Source: Gammaproteobacteria bacterium UBA2965
Lineage (GTDB): Bacteria > Pseudomonadota > Gammaproteobacteria > Pseudomonadales > Azotimanducaceae
NCBI GenBank assembly: GCA_002348385.1
Contig: DEBD01000011.1
Coordinates: 8,866-52,235 of the forward strand
DNA: 43,370 nt
Direction of reading: 5' to 3'
A model generated the notes under the pieces. It was not told where the DNA came from and did no database searches. It was given only the letters and a program-made list of their open reading frames with translations. This document shows, one piece after another, positions 24,960-32,829 of the stretch. Positions within the stretch are counted from its first letter, which is position 1. Each line of letters opens with the position of its first letter. A program made the translations under genes and the position numbers.

Positions 24960-26618
24960 ATGACCCGATATATCTTTGTCACTGGCGGTGTCGTGTCCTC
25001 TCTAGGCAAGGGTATCGTCTCCTCCTCCCTGGCTGCGTTGCTGGAAGCGCGCCAACTCAAAGTTAACGTGCTGAAGATGGATCCGTACATCAACGTGGAT
25101 CCCGGTACCATGAGCCCGGTCCAGCATGGCGAGGTGTACGTCACTGCGGACGGCGGGGAGACCGACCTGGATCTTGGCAACTATGAGCGATTTACCCGCG
25201 CGCGCATGTCCAAGGCCAATAACTTCACCACGGGGAGCATCTATGCTGAGGTGCTCAGGCGCGAGCGGCGGGGCGACTACCTGGGTGCCACGGTACAGGT
25301 CATCCCTCACATCACCGACGAGATCAAGCGACGGATCACCACCGCCGGCGAAGGCCACGACGTACTCATCGTGGAATGCGGCGGCACTGTGGGTGACATC
25401 GAGTCGCAGCCGTTTCTAGAGGCGATACGCCAGTTGCGCCTGGAGGTGGGTTCCAACCGGGCGCTCATCATCCATCTGGTTCTTGTGCCTTTCGTGCCGT
25501 CGGCAGGTGAGATCAAGACCAAGCCTACTCAGCATTCCGTAAAGGAGTTGCGCTCTATCGGCCTGCAGCCCGACATCCTCATATGCCGGTTGACCGATGG
25601 CCCGCTTCCGCCCTCGGCGGCGAGCAAGATTGCGCTGTTCACCAACGTAGAAGAGCGCGCCGTGATCTCAAACGTGGATCAGGAGACCATCTACCAGGTG
25701 CCGCAGGCGCTGCACGACGAAGGCCTCGACGACATCGTGGTGGAGAAGATGGCGCTCGATTGCCCGGCCGCAGATCTGAGCGAGTGGGGAGAGGTCGTAG
25801 ACGCGCGGCTGCATCCCGATAAGTCCGTGCGGATCGCCATCGTGGGTAAATACCTGGACCTGCTCGATGCGTACATGTCCCTCATTGAAGCCGTGAATCA
25901 TGCGGGCATTCGCAACAGGACCCGCGTAGACATCGATTTCATCGATGCCGAAGACTTGGAGCGTGATGGCGCTGCCGTGCTAGCCGACGTGCACGCGGTG
26001 CTGGTTCCCGGAGGGTTCGGCCAGCGCGGATTCGAGGGTAAGATTGCGGCCGCACGCTACGCTCGCGAGAACGGCGTGCCATATCTGGGCATCTGCTACG
26101 GGCTTCATGCGGCGATCATCGACTTTGCCCGCAACGTGGGCGGTTACCCTGATGCGCATTCCAGCGAGATCGATGCCACCACCCCGCATCCGGTGATCGG
26201 TTTGATAACTGAGTGGCGCGACCGTGAGGGCCACGTTGAGCAACGCAGCTCCGATGGTGACCTGGGTGGAACCATGCGTCTGGGAGAGCAGGCCTGCGTG
26301 CTGCAGGAAGGCACCAACGCGCGCAGACTCTACGATGAGGCCGTGGTGCACGAACGCCACCGCCACCGGTATGAGGTCAACAATCGATACATCGACGAAT
26401 TCCAGGACAAAGGACTGATTGTGGCCGGTCGCTCAGAGGATGGAGAGCTGGTGGAGATGGTGGAATTGGAAAACCACCCCTGGTTTGTTGCGTGCCAGTT
26501 TCATCCGGAGTTCACCTCCACACCGCGCGACAGTCATCCGTTGTTTTCTGGCTTCGTTCAGGCGGCCAACCAGCACGCGGCGGCAGCGCCGGTGCTCAAG
26601 GATGGGACTTCCAACTAG
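24960..26618 (+). CDS. pyrG: CTP synthase
   Basis: PyrG aminates UTP to CTP using glutamine and ATP. From the ATG at 24960 (GGAG 5-6 nt upstream) it is 552 residues. The synthetase domain starts YIFVTGGVVSSLGKG and contains KMDPYINVDPGTMSP and GEVYVTADGGETDLDLG. The glutamine amidotransferase domain has nucleophile Cys379, the same number as in E. coli, and the C-terminal His-Glu pair in CQFHPEFTS. The Cys motif reads GICYGLH instead of the usual GICLGMQ. An ATG at 24951 is also in frame. pyrG-kdsA-eno-ftsB is the standard gammaproteobacterial cluster. Confidence 0.97.
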   Translation: MTRYIFVTGGVVSSLGKGIVSSSLAALLEARQLKVNVLKMDPYINVDPGTMSPVQHGEVYVTADGGETDLDLGNYERFTRARMSKANNFTTGSIYAEVLRRERRGDYLGATVQVIPHITDEIKRRITTAGEGHDVLIVECGGTVGDIESQPFLEAIRQLRLEVGSNRALIIHLVLVPFVPSAGEIKTKPTQHSVKELRSIGLQPDILICRLTDGPLPPSAASKIALFTNVEERAVISNVDQETIYQVPQALHDEGLDDIVVEKMALDCPAADLSEWGEVVDARLHPDKSVRIAIVGKYLDLLDAYMSLIEAVNHAGIRNRTRVDIDFIDAEDLERDGAAVLADVHAVLVPGGFGQRGFEGKIAAARYARENGVPYLGICYGLHAAIIDFARNVGGYPDAHSSEIDATTPHPVIGLITEWRDREGHVEQRSSDGDLGGTMRLGEQACVLQEGTNARRLYDEAVVHERHRHRYEVNNRYIDEFQDKGLIVAGRSEDGELVEMVELENHPWFVACQFHPEFTSTPRDSHPLFSGFVQAANQHAAAAPVLKDGTSN

Positions 26619-26645
26619 GGCCTGTTCACACTTCAGGGAAGCGTC

Positions 26646-27491
26646 GTGCAGCTGTGTGATTTCGATGTAGGTTTGGACGAGCCGCTATTTTTGATTGCGG
26701 GTCCGTGTGTGATCGAGTCAGAAGCGCTGATTATGGAAACGGCGGCGTCGCTCAAGGAAATCACGCACACCTTGGGCCTGCCGTTCATCTTCAAGAGTTC
26801 TTTCGACAAGGCAAATCGCTCCTCAGCCACGGGCTTTCGCGGGCTGGGAATAGAGGCGGGACTGAAAATCCTGGATCGGGTGCGTACCGAGCTGAAGCTG
26901 AACGTGCTTACCGACGTTCACGAGGACACGCCCCTGGACGAGGTGGCTTCCGTGGTATCAGTGTTGCAGACCCCGGCGTTCCTTTGCCGCCAGACCAATT
27001 TCATCATCAATGTCTGCAGCCAGGGACTACCGGTGAATATCAAGAAGGGCCAGTTTCTGGCACCGGCCGATATGACTTGGGTGGTAGAGAAGGCCCGGTC
27101 TGCGGGCAACGAGCAGATTCTGGTGTGCGAGCGGGGGGTGAGCTTCGGCTACAACAACCTGGTTTCCGATATGCGCGCCCTGACGATTATGCGGGCCACC
27201 AATTGCCCGGTAGTGTTCGACGCTACCCACTCCGCGCAGCTGCCGGGCGCCTCTGGAGGATCGTCCGGCGGTCAACGGGAGATGGTGCCAACCTTGGCTC
27301 GTGCCGCGGTGGCGGTAGGTGTGTCGGGTCTGTTCGTGGAGACGCATCCCGACCCCGACAACGCGCGTTCGGATGGCCCGAACTCATGGCCGTTGGCGCA
27401 GCTGCAGTCCCTGCTGACGCGACTGATGGAACTGGACGCGCTGGTAAAGCGCCAGGGTTTTGATGATCAGATAGCCCCATCGGGGGCCTAG
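26646..27491 (+). CDS. kdsA: 3-deoxy-8-phosphooctulonate synthase, metal-dependent type
   Basis: KdsA condenses arabinose-5-phosphate and PEP into Kdo-8-phosphate for the lipopolysaccharide inner core. It is 281 residues from a GTG preceded by GGGAAG. Substrate motifs KSSFDKANRSS, DVHED and RQTNFI are present. The N-terminal GPCVIES carries Cys where the E. coli metal-independent enzyme has Asn (NVLES). The late motif reads HPDPDNARSDGPN with Ser rather than Cys before Asp. Both features match the metal-requiring class known from Aquifex. The gene sits 27 nt after pyrG and 29 nt before eno. Confidence 0.95.
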   Translation: MQLCDFDVGLDEPLFLIAGPCVIESEALIMETAASLKEITHTLGLPFIFKSSFDKANRSSATGFRGLGIEAGLKILDRVRTELKLNVLTDVHEDTPLDEVASVVSVLQTPAFLCRQTNFIINVCSQGLPVNIKKGQFLAPADMTWVVEKARSAGNEQILVCERGVSFGYNNLVSDMRALTIMRATNCPVVFDATHSAQLPGASGGSSGGQREMVPTLARAAVAVGVSGLFVETHPDPDNARSDGPNSWPLAQLQSLLTRLMELDALVKRQGFDDQIAPSGA

Positions 27492-27520
27492 CAACGCTGA
27501 CACGACAGCGAGAGGTGTAA

Positions 27521-28813
27521 ATGAGCAAGATCGCGGCGGTTACCGCCAGGGAGGTTCTGGACTCACGGGGTAATCCCACCGTTGAAGCAGACATAGTTAC
27601 TTCCGATGGCGCTTTCGGTAGCGCCTGCGCGCCGTCCGGTGCGTCTACCGGCTCCCGGGAAGCGCTGGAACTGCGCGACGGTGATGCCGGCCGCTACCTG
27701 GGTAAAGGCGTGCTCACCGCGGTGGCTGCAGCCAACGGCGAGATCGCGGACGCCGTGAACGGACTGGATGTGGCCGATCAACGTGGGCTAGACGCGCGCC
27801 TTTGCGAACTGGATGGAACAGCCAATAAAGGGCGTCTGGGCGCCAACGCCACCCTGGCGGTTTCGCTGGCGGCGACGAAGGCCGCCGCGGCCGCGCAGGG
27901 CTTACCCCTGTTTGCGCACATCAACGCCCTGCATGGCGGCGGCGGGCTGACTATGCCGGTACCCATGATGAACATTCTCAATGGCGGCGAGCACGCCGAC
28001 AACAACGTGGACATTCAGGAGTTCATGGTGCAGCCCGTGTCCATGACGTCTTTTCGCGAAGCGCTGCGCTGCGGGGTGGAGGTGTTTCACGCTCTAGGCA
28101 AGGTGCTGCGGGGCCGTGGGCTGACCACTGCCGTGGGCGACGAGGGTGGCTTCGCGCCGGATCTGAACTCAAACGCTGAAGCCCTGGCGGTCATCGCCCA
28201 GGCGGTGGCGGATGCAGGCTATGAGCTGGGCAGCGACGTGACCCTGGCGCTGGATTGCGCCGCCTCGGAATTCTATCGCGACGGCCGCTACAGATTGGAA
28301 GGGGAGGGTCAGGATTACGATAGCGATGGGTTTGCCGGTTATCTGGAAGCACTTGCTCAGTCCTACCCGGTGGTGTCCATCGAGGATGGTATGGACGAAG
28401 CCGACTGGCCGGGCTGGAAAACGCTTACCGAGCGTGTGGGCAACGCGGTGCAGTTGGTTGGCGACGACCTGTTCGTGACCAACACCGAGATTCTCGAGCG
28501 CGGTATTCGAGAAGGCGTGGCCAACGCCATTCTGATCAAGTTCAATCAGATCGGCACGCTGTCGGAAACCCTCGAGGCCATCAAAATGGCCCAGGACGCC
28601 AACTACCGGACCGTGATTTCCCACCGCTCGGGCGAGACGGAAGACACCACCATCGCCGACTTGGCCGTGGCGACCGGTGCGGGCCAGATCAAGACCGGTT
28701 CGCTCAGCCGCTCCGATCGCGTGGCCAAGTACAACCGGCTGCTGCGTATCGAACAGATGCTTAGCGATCAGGGTACACCTGCACCGTACCGCGGGAGGCT
28801 TGAAATCGGATGA
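27521..28813 (+). CDS. eno: Enolase
   Basis: Enolase interconverts 2-phosphoglycerate and PEP in glycolysis; PEP is also the KdsA substrate made by the neighbouring gene. It has 430 residues. The conserved blocks are AREVLDSRGNPTVEADI, SGASTGSREALELRDGD (mobile loop), MNILNGGEHADNNVDIQEFM, GDEGGFAPDL, SIEDGMDEADWPGWK, the metal/catalytic VGDDLFVTN, LIKFNQIGTLSET, and SHRSGETEDTTIADLAV near the C-terminus. A GAGAGG site precedes the ATG. The stop overlaps the ftsB ATG (ATGA). Confidence 0.98.
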   Translation: MSKIAAVTAREVLDSRGNPTVEADIVTSDGAFGSACAPSGASTGSREALELRDGDAGRYLGKGVLTAVAAANGEIADAVNGLDVADQRGLDARLCELDGTANKGRLGANATLAVSLAATKAAAAAQGLPLFAHINALHGGGGLTMPVPMMNILNGGEHADNNVDIQEFMVQPVSMTSFREALRCGVEVFHALGKVLRGRGLTTAVGDEGGFAPDLNSNAEALAVIAQAVADAGYELGSDVTLALDCAASEFYRDGRYRLEGEGQDYDSDGFAGYLEALAQSYPVVSIEDGMDEADWPGWKTLTERVGNAVQLVGDDLFVTNTEILERGIREGVANAILIKFNQIGTLSETLEAIKMAQDANYRTVISHRSGETEDTTIADLAVATGAGQIKTGSLSRSDRVAKYNRLLRIEQMLSDQGTPAPYRGRLEIG

Positions 28814-29097
28814 CCCCGAGCCTGCGCATCTTGGCGATGGTGCTGGCAGTCCTGCTGGTGGCCCTGCAGTACAAGGTGTGGTTCAGCGACGTGGGCTACG
28901 TGGCCGCGCAGGCGCTGGAGGTCGAGGTGGAAGCCCAACGCAGTCGGGTGGGGCTCATGGCACGTCGCAATGAGATACTGACCTCCGAGGTGCTGGCTCT
29001 GCGCCAGGGAGAGGCAGCGGCGGAAGCGCGGGCACGCACCGATCTGGGCATGGTCAAGCAGGGCGAAACGTTCTATCTGGTGCCGGACGCGCCGTAG
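28810..29097 (+). CDS. ftsB: Cell division protein FtsB
   Basis: FtsB is a small bitopic division protein that pairs with FtsL and FtsQ and helps activate FtsWI at the septum. It has 95 residues: a short cytoplasmic start, one membrane segment (about 5-22, LAMVLAVLLVALQYKVWF), then a periplasmic coiled coil (about 28-70) and the conserved end ARTDLGMVKQGETFYLVP, typical of FtsB. The ATG overlaps the eno stop. ispD and ispF usually follow; here the stop codon shares one base with the truD start instead. Confidence 0.94.
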   Translation: MTPSLRILAMVLAVLLVALQYKVWFSDVGYVAAQALEVEVEAQRSRVGLMARRNEILTSEVLALRQGEAAAEARARTDLGMVKQGETFYLVPDAP

Positions 29098-30059
29098 TGG
29101 GATGCTCGGCATTTTCCGTCGCTCCTCTGGCTCATTCACTGCCCCTGGTGCGCGCCGTATTCAAGCAGCAGCCGGACGACTTCCAGGTGCGTGAGCAATT
29201 GGACTTTCTGCCCGGAAACGTGGGCGAGCATTTGTACCTGCAGATTGAAAAGGTGCGCATGGAAACTGTGCAGGTGGTGCAGAGACTGGCACAGTTCTAC
29301 GGCGTGCAGCCGCTGGACATCGGGTACGCGGGACTCAAGGACCGGCGTGCCCGAGCGCGACAGTGGTTCAGCATCCGTACGCCCAGTGACCTGGCACCAG
29401 CCGCAACGGACAGCATGCGCGTCGTGGGCCGGGGTCGGCATGGTGTGAAGCTGCGTCGTGGGCGTCACCTAGGCAATCAGTTTGTGGTGCGCCTGCGGGA
29501 CATCGCTCAAGCTGCAAGCAGGGAAGCATTGGTTCGGATCGCCGAGCGCGGTGCGCCCAACTATTTTGGGCCCCAGCGTTTTGCCGCCAACAGCCTGCAG
29601 CGAGCGCAGCGTTGGCTGCGGCGCGGTCAGTACGCTCGCCGCCGCCGCTTTGCCGGGCAATCCTGGCACTTGTCGGTGCTGCGCAGCCTGCTTTTCAACC
29701 AGGTGCTCAGTCATCGTGTGGCCGCAGAGAACTGGAGTAGACTGATCGAAGGTGATGCGGCAGTGCTGTGCGGCGGAGCGTCGGTGCCCAGCGGTCCGTT
29801 GTGGGGGCGCGGCCGGTCACCGGCCCTTGGCAAGGCTGGTGAGTTGGAGCGGCGCGCCGTGGCCTCGCACCGGGACATCTGCCAGGGCCTGGAGCGTGCC
29901 GGCGTGCGTCACCATCGACGGGCGTTGGTGCTGCGTCCGGAAGCTTTCAGCTGGGAGTGCCGTGGCCGAGAGATCACCCTGGCTTTTTCGCTGCCGGCAG
30001 GGGGTTATGCCACCAGCCTGCTGCGCGAGGCCTTTGTGCTTGTGGAGGGCAACACGTGA
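29097..30059 (+). CDS. truD: tRNA pseudouridine(13) synthase TruD
   Basis: TruD makes pseudouridine 13 in tRNA-Glu. The 320-residue protein starts from a GTG (TAGTG overlap with ftsB) and contains FKQQPDDFQVREQL, the catalytic Asp in GYAGLKDRRARARQWFS, and GAPNYFGPQRFAANSLQRAQRW. It ends with the family block LPAGGYATSLLREAF. It is somewhat shorter than E. coli TruD (349), mostly at the N-terminus and in the central insertion. It overlaps pcm by 4 nt (GTGA); surE, the usual next gene, is absent. Confidence 0.95.
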   Translation: MGCSAFSVAPLAHSLPLVRAVFKQQPDDFQVREQLDFLPGNVGEHLYLQIEKVRMETVQVVQRLAQFYGVQPLDIGYAGLKDRRARARQWFSIRTPSDLAPAATDSMRVVGRGRHGVKLRRGRHLGNQFVVRLRDIAQAASREALVRIAERGAPNYFGPQRFAANSLQRAQRWLRRGQYARRRRFAGQSWHLSVLRSLLFNQVLSHRVAAENWSRLIEGDAAVLCGGASVPSGPLWGRGRSPALGKAGELERRAVASHRDICQGLERAGVRHHRRALVLRPEAFSWECRGREITLAFSLPAGGYATSLLREAFVLVEGNT

Positions 30060-30733
30060 CCTACGACCTGCGCGGCATCGGAATGACTTCTCAGCGCACG
30101 CGCGACCGATTGGTTCGACGTCTGGCGGAGCACGGTATCGATGACGAGGAGGTGCTGGAGGTCGTCGCCACCGTGCCCAGGCACATCTTCGTGGACGAGG
30201 CTCTGGCACACCGCGCCTATGAGGACTCGGCTTTGCCAATCGGCTTTGGGCAGACTATCTCCCAACCCTTCGTGGTCGCCCTGATGACCATGACGCTGTT
30301 GAACCGGCCGCGGCCGAGAATTCTGGAGGTGGGGACCGGCTCGGGATATCAGACTGCCGTGCTGGCGAGCATGGGCGCCCGGGTCGGCAAGATCTTCAGC
30401 GTTGAGCGGTTAGCGCCGCTCATTGAGCGCGCTCGGGAGCGCCTCCATGCTCTGGGGCTCGCCAACGTGCGCCTCAAGCACGGCGATGGGTATGAAGGCT
30501 GGCAGGCAGAGGGATTGTTCGATGGCATCGTGGTCACCGCTGCGCCGCGCGCCGTTCCGGATTCCCTGCTTGAGCAGTTGGCGCCCGGCGGGCGTTTGGT
30601 GGTTCCCGTAGGTGATGATGGGGTGCAGGAACTCAAGGTGTTCGATCGCACCGAATCGGTATCAGAGCAGGAGTTCTCAGTCAGTACGGCGGAGTACGTG
30701 AGATTCGTTCCGCTGCTCAAGGGGGTTCAATGA
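30056..30733 (+). CDS. pcm: Protein-L-isoaspartate O-methyltransferase
   Basis: Pcm methylates isoaspartyl residues in aged proteins so they can be repaired, using S-adenosylmethionine. The GTG at 30056 overlaps the truD stop and gives 225 residues. Motifs are VPRHIFVDEALAHRAYEDSALPIGFGQTISQPFVVALM, typical of Pcm, the SAM-binding loop ILEVGTGSGYQTAVLA (about 92-107), and VTAAPRAVPDSLLEQLAPGGRLVVPVG. The stop overlaps the DUF368 gene start (ATGA). Confidence 0.96.
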   Translation: MTYDLRGIGMTSQRTRDRLVRRLAEHGIDDEEVLEVVATVPRHIFVDEALAHRAYEDSALPIGFGQTISQPFVVALMTMTLLNRPRPRILEVGTGSGYQTAVLASMGARVGKIFSVERLAPLIERARERLHALGLANVRLKHGDGYEGWQAEGLFDGIVVTAAPRAVPDSLLEQLAPGGRLVVPVGDDGVQELKVFDRTESVSEQEFSVSTAEYVRFVPLLKGVQ

Positions 30734-31596
30734 GCGAGAAACGCCACCACTGGATGGGGCTGACCGGGCGCGGAATGGCAATGGGGGTGGCGGAGGTGGT
30801 GCCGGGAGTGAGTGGCGGCACTATCGCGTTTGTCACGGGAATCTACGATGAGTTGGTGCGAACCCTGGCGGGCTTCTCTCATCGCTCGGTGACCGTTCTG
30901 TTCAGTGAAGGATTAGTGTCGTTCTGGCGCGTCCACAACCTGCGATTTCTCGCCCTGCTGGTGGCGGGGATGGCCGTTGCCATCGTGCTGTTCGCACGGC
31001 TCATGAGCTATCTATTGGCTACCGTACCCACATTGGTGTGGGGTTTCTTTTTTGGGCTCATCGCCTTGTCGGTGTGGCAGATTGGCAGGGCGCAGCCCAA
31101 ACGCAGCCTGGTGATATTCGCCCCGCTGGGCGTGCTGGCGGGCCTGGCGCTGGGCATGTTGGATCCACTGCCCACGGACCAGGCGCTATGGGTGTTTTTC
31201 GCCGGCGGTGTGGTGGCCATATCGGCATGGATGCTGCCAGCGGTATCCGGCAGTTTCATGCTGCTGGTGCTGGGGCTCTACCATGCGGTCATCGATGCAG
31301 TCACCAATTTTCAGTGGGCGGTACTGGCTAGCGTAGCGCTGGGCTGTGGCGTGGGTCTGCTCGCTTTCTCAAAAGTGCTGGCGTGGCTGCTGCGCTGCTA
31401 CCGGGGCTCGGTGCTGGCCCTGCTCACTGGATTCATGGCGGGTTCACTGCCGCGCCTGTGGCCCTGGCGGGAAGGCAGCGAGTTGTTGAGTCCTGCCGTT
31501 TATCAGGACGCAGTCGGTGATCCGTTGGTGTTGGGGACCATCCTTTGCGTGTGTGCGGGTGGTGTTGCCTTGTGGTTACTCACGCGGCTCGAATAG
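30730..31596 (+). CDS. DUF368 membrane protein, PopT-type undecaprenyl-phosphate translocase
   Basis: A 288-residue polytopic inner-membrane protein with about eight hydrophobic segments. The N-terminal GVAEVVPGVSGGTIAFVTGIYDELV is the hallmark of the DUF368 family, and a second related motif (SAWMLPAVSGSFMLLVLGLYHAVI) lies past the middle, suggesting internal duplication. Members of this family were recently shown to recycle undecaprenyl phosphate across the membrane (PopT). The start overlaps pcm by ATGA and the end overlaps nlpD. Related genomes often have a DedA-type (YqaA-like) gene at this position; other DedA proteins have the same proposed carrier-lipid role. Exact substrate here is inferred. 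Confidence 0.88.
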   Translation: MSEKRHHWMGLTGRGMAMGVAEVVPGVSGGTIAFVTGIYDELVRTLAGFSHRSVTVLFSEGLVSFWRVHNLRFLALLVAGMAVAIVLFARLMSYLLATVPTLVWGFFFGLIALSVWQIGRAQPKRSLVIFAPLGVLAGLALGMLDPLPTDQALWVFFAGGVVAISAWMLPAVSGSFMLLVLGLYHAVIDAVTNFQWAVLASVALGCGVGLLAFSKVLAWLLRCYRGSVLALLTGFMAGSLPRLWPWREGSELLSPAVYQDAVGDPLVLGTILCVCAGGVALWLLTRLE

Positions 31597-32321
31597 TACT
31601 TGGGTGCCTGCTCGTTGCAGTGGTGCTCGGCTGTGGGTCTCACGCGCGGCCCCCGGGAAGCGATGGTACCGCCGACTACGCCCGATCCCGGGTGCATCGG
31701 GTGGTGTCCGGGGACACCTTGTACTCCATTGCCTGGCGTTACGGTATGAAGGTGCAGACGCTGGCTGCAATCAACAGGCTGCGTGCGCCGTACACCATCT
31801 ACCCTGGTCAGACCCTGCGCCTGGGCGGTTCCCGGGTGCGGCGTAGCGCGCTCCCGCGATCCTCCTCCCGCTCTACGACCGCGCGTAAATCCGCCAAGCC
31901 ATCTAAGAAGGCGACCAAGTCTGCATCCAGGAGGGCGCGCGCAACGGCTTCGGCCAAATCTCCCACGCAATGGCGATGGCCGGTCTCCGGCCGCGTGACC
32001 AAGGGGTTTGGCAACGGCAACGATGGGATGGACTACCAGCTTGAGCAGGGGCAGCGTGTGGTGGCAGCCGCCCCTGGTGAGGTGGTGTACGCCGGCAACG
32101 GGCTGGGCGGCTATCGGCATCTGCTCATCATAAAGCACTCCGGCAGCTACTTGAGCGCATACAGTCTGAATGTGGATGGCCGGGTAGCCGAGGGGGACCG
32201 CATCCAGGGCGGCGCCCTGCTGGCGTCCATGGGGGGTACCAGCCGGCGCAGCCGTCTGCTGCATTTTGAAATCCGTAAGGACGGTGAACCCGTGGACCCG
32301 AGGCGGGTCATCGGCAAATAG
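31572..32321 (+). CDS. nlpD: NlpD-like lipoprotein: LysM plus degenerate M23 domain
   Basis: NlpD activates the septal amidase AmiC. The GTG at 31572, inside the 3' end of the DUF368 gene, gives 249 residues with a lipoprotein signal ending VVLGC (lipobox, Cys21). A LysM peptidoglycan-binding domain follows (VHRVVSGDTLYSIAWRYGM...YPGQTLRLG, about 43-88). A basic Ser/Lys/Arg-rich linker leads to a LytM/M23 domain (WRWPVSGRVTKGFG to HFEIRKDGEPVDPRR). As in other NlpD proteins the zinc site is broken: NDGMDY lacks the first His, and YSLN replaces the usual YAHN. It should therefore be a regulator, not an active endopeptidase. rpoS does not follow. Confidence 0.9.
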   Translation: MVTHAARIVLGCLLVAVVLGCGSHARPPGSDGTADYARSRVHRVVSGDTLYSIAWRYGMKVQTLAAINRLRAPYTIYPGQTLRLGGSRVRRSALPRSSSRSTTARKSAKPSKKATKSASRRARATASAKSPTQWRWPVSGRVTKGFGNGNDGMDYQLEQGQRVVAAAPGEVVYAGNGLGGYRHLLIIKHSGSYLSAYSLNVDGRVAEGDRIQGGALLASMGGTSRRSRLLHFEIRKDGEPVDPRRVIGK

Positions 32322-32385
32322 GCGCGGGCCAGATTCTTACAGGCGGTTGGGACAGCTTGGCGTGGGCGCTAAGCGTGGCCCGTCG

Positions 32386-32709
32386 TCAGCGCTCCAATAA
32401 CTCCCGTTTGCCGCTCTTCTTGGCCCACTCCTCATGATCGGGTAGTGGGTCCTTCTGCTCAGTGATATTCGGCCATATCTCTGCAAGTTCCTGATTAAGC
32501 TCAAGAAAATCCTGCTGATCCTCGGGGAGTTCATCTTCCGAGAAGATGGCGTTTACGGGGCATTCCGGTTCGCACAAGGCGCAATCGATACACTCGTCGG
32601 GGTGAATGACCAGCATGTTCGGTCCCTCGTAGAAGCAGTCTACGGGGCACACCTCTACACAATCGGTGAGCTTACATTTGATGCAGTTTTCGCCAATGAC
32701 GAACGTCAT
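32386..32709 (-). CDS. fdxA: 7Fe-8S ferredoxin FdxA
   Basis: A 107-residue soluble electron carrier. It has one [3Fe-4S] and one [4Fe-4S] site, built from Cys residues in CIKCKLTDCVEVCPVDCF (about 9-26) and CIDCALCEPECPVNA (about 40-54). The rest is an acidic tail typical of the FdxA/Azotobacter ferredoxin I type. It lies directly downstream of mutS on the same strand, after 120 nt, and converges with nlpD. The fdxA-mutS pairing is also seen in Pseudomonas. Its redox partner cannot be read from the window. Confidence 0.95.
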   Translation of the reverse strand: MTFVIGENCIKCKLTDCVEVCPVDCFYEGPNMLVIHPDECIDCALCEPECPVNAIFSEDELPEDQQDFLELNQELAEIWPNITEQKDPLPDHEEWAKKSGKRELLER

Positions 32710-32829
32710 GATGCCATACGCCTTTGTTGGTTAGTCCTTTGGTGAGTTTTTTCGTCGACCGGAACACCGGAACGCAGCGGATGTTCGCATGAAATTGAAA
32801 CGCGTGTCGAGGCCGGTGACTTGCCTTGA

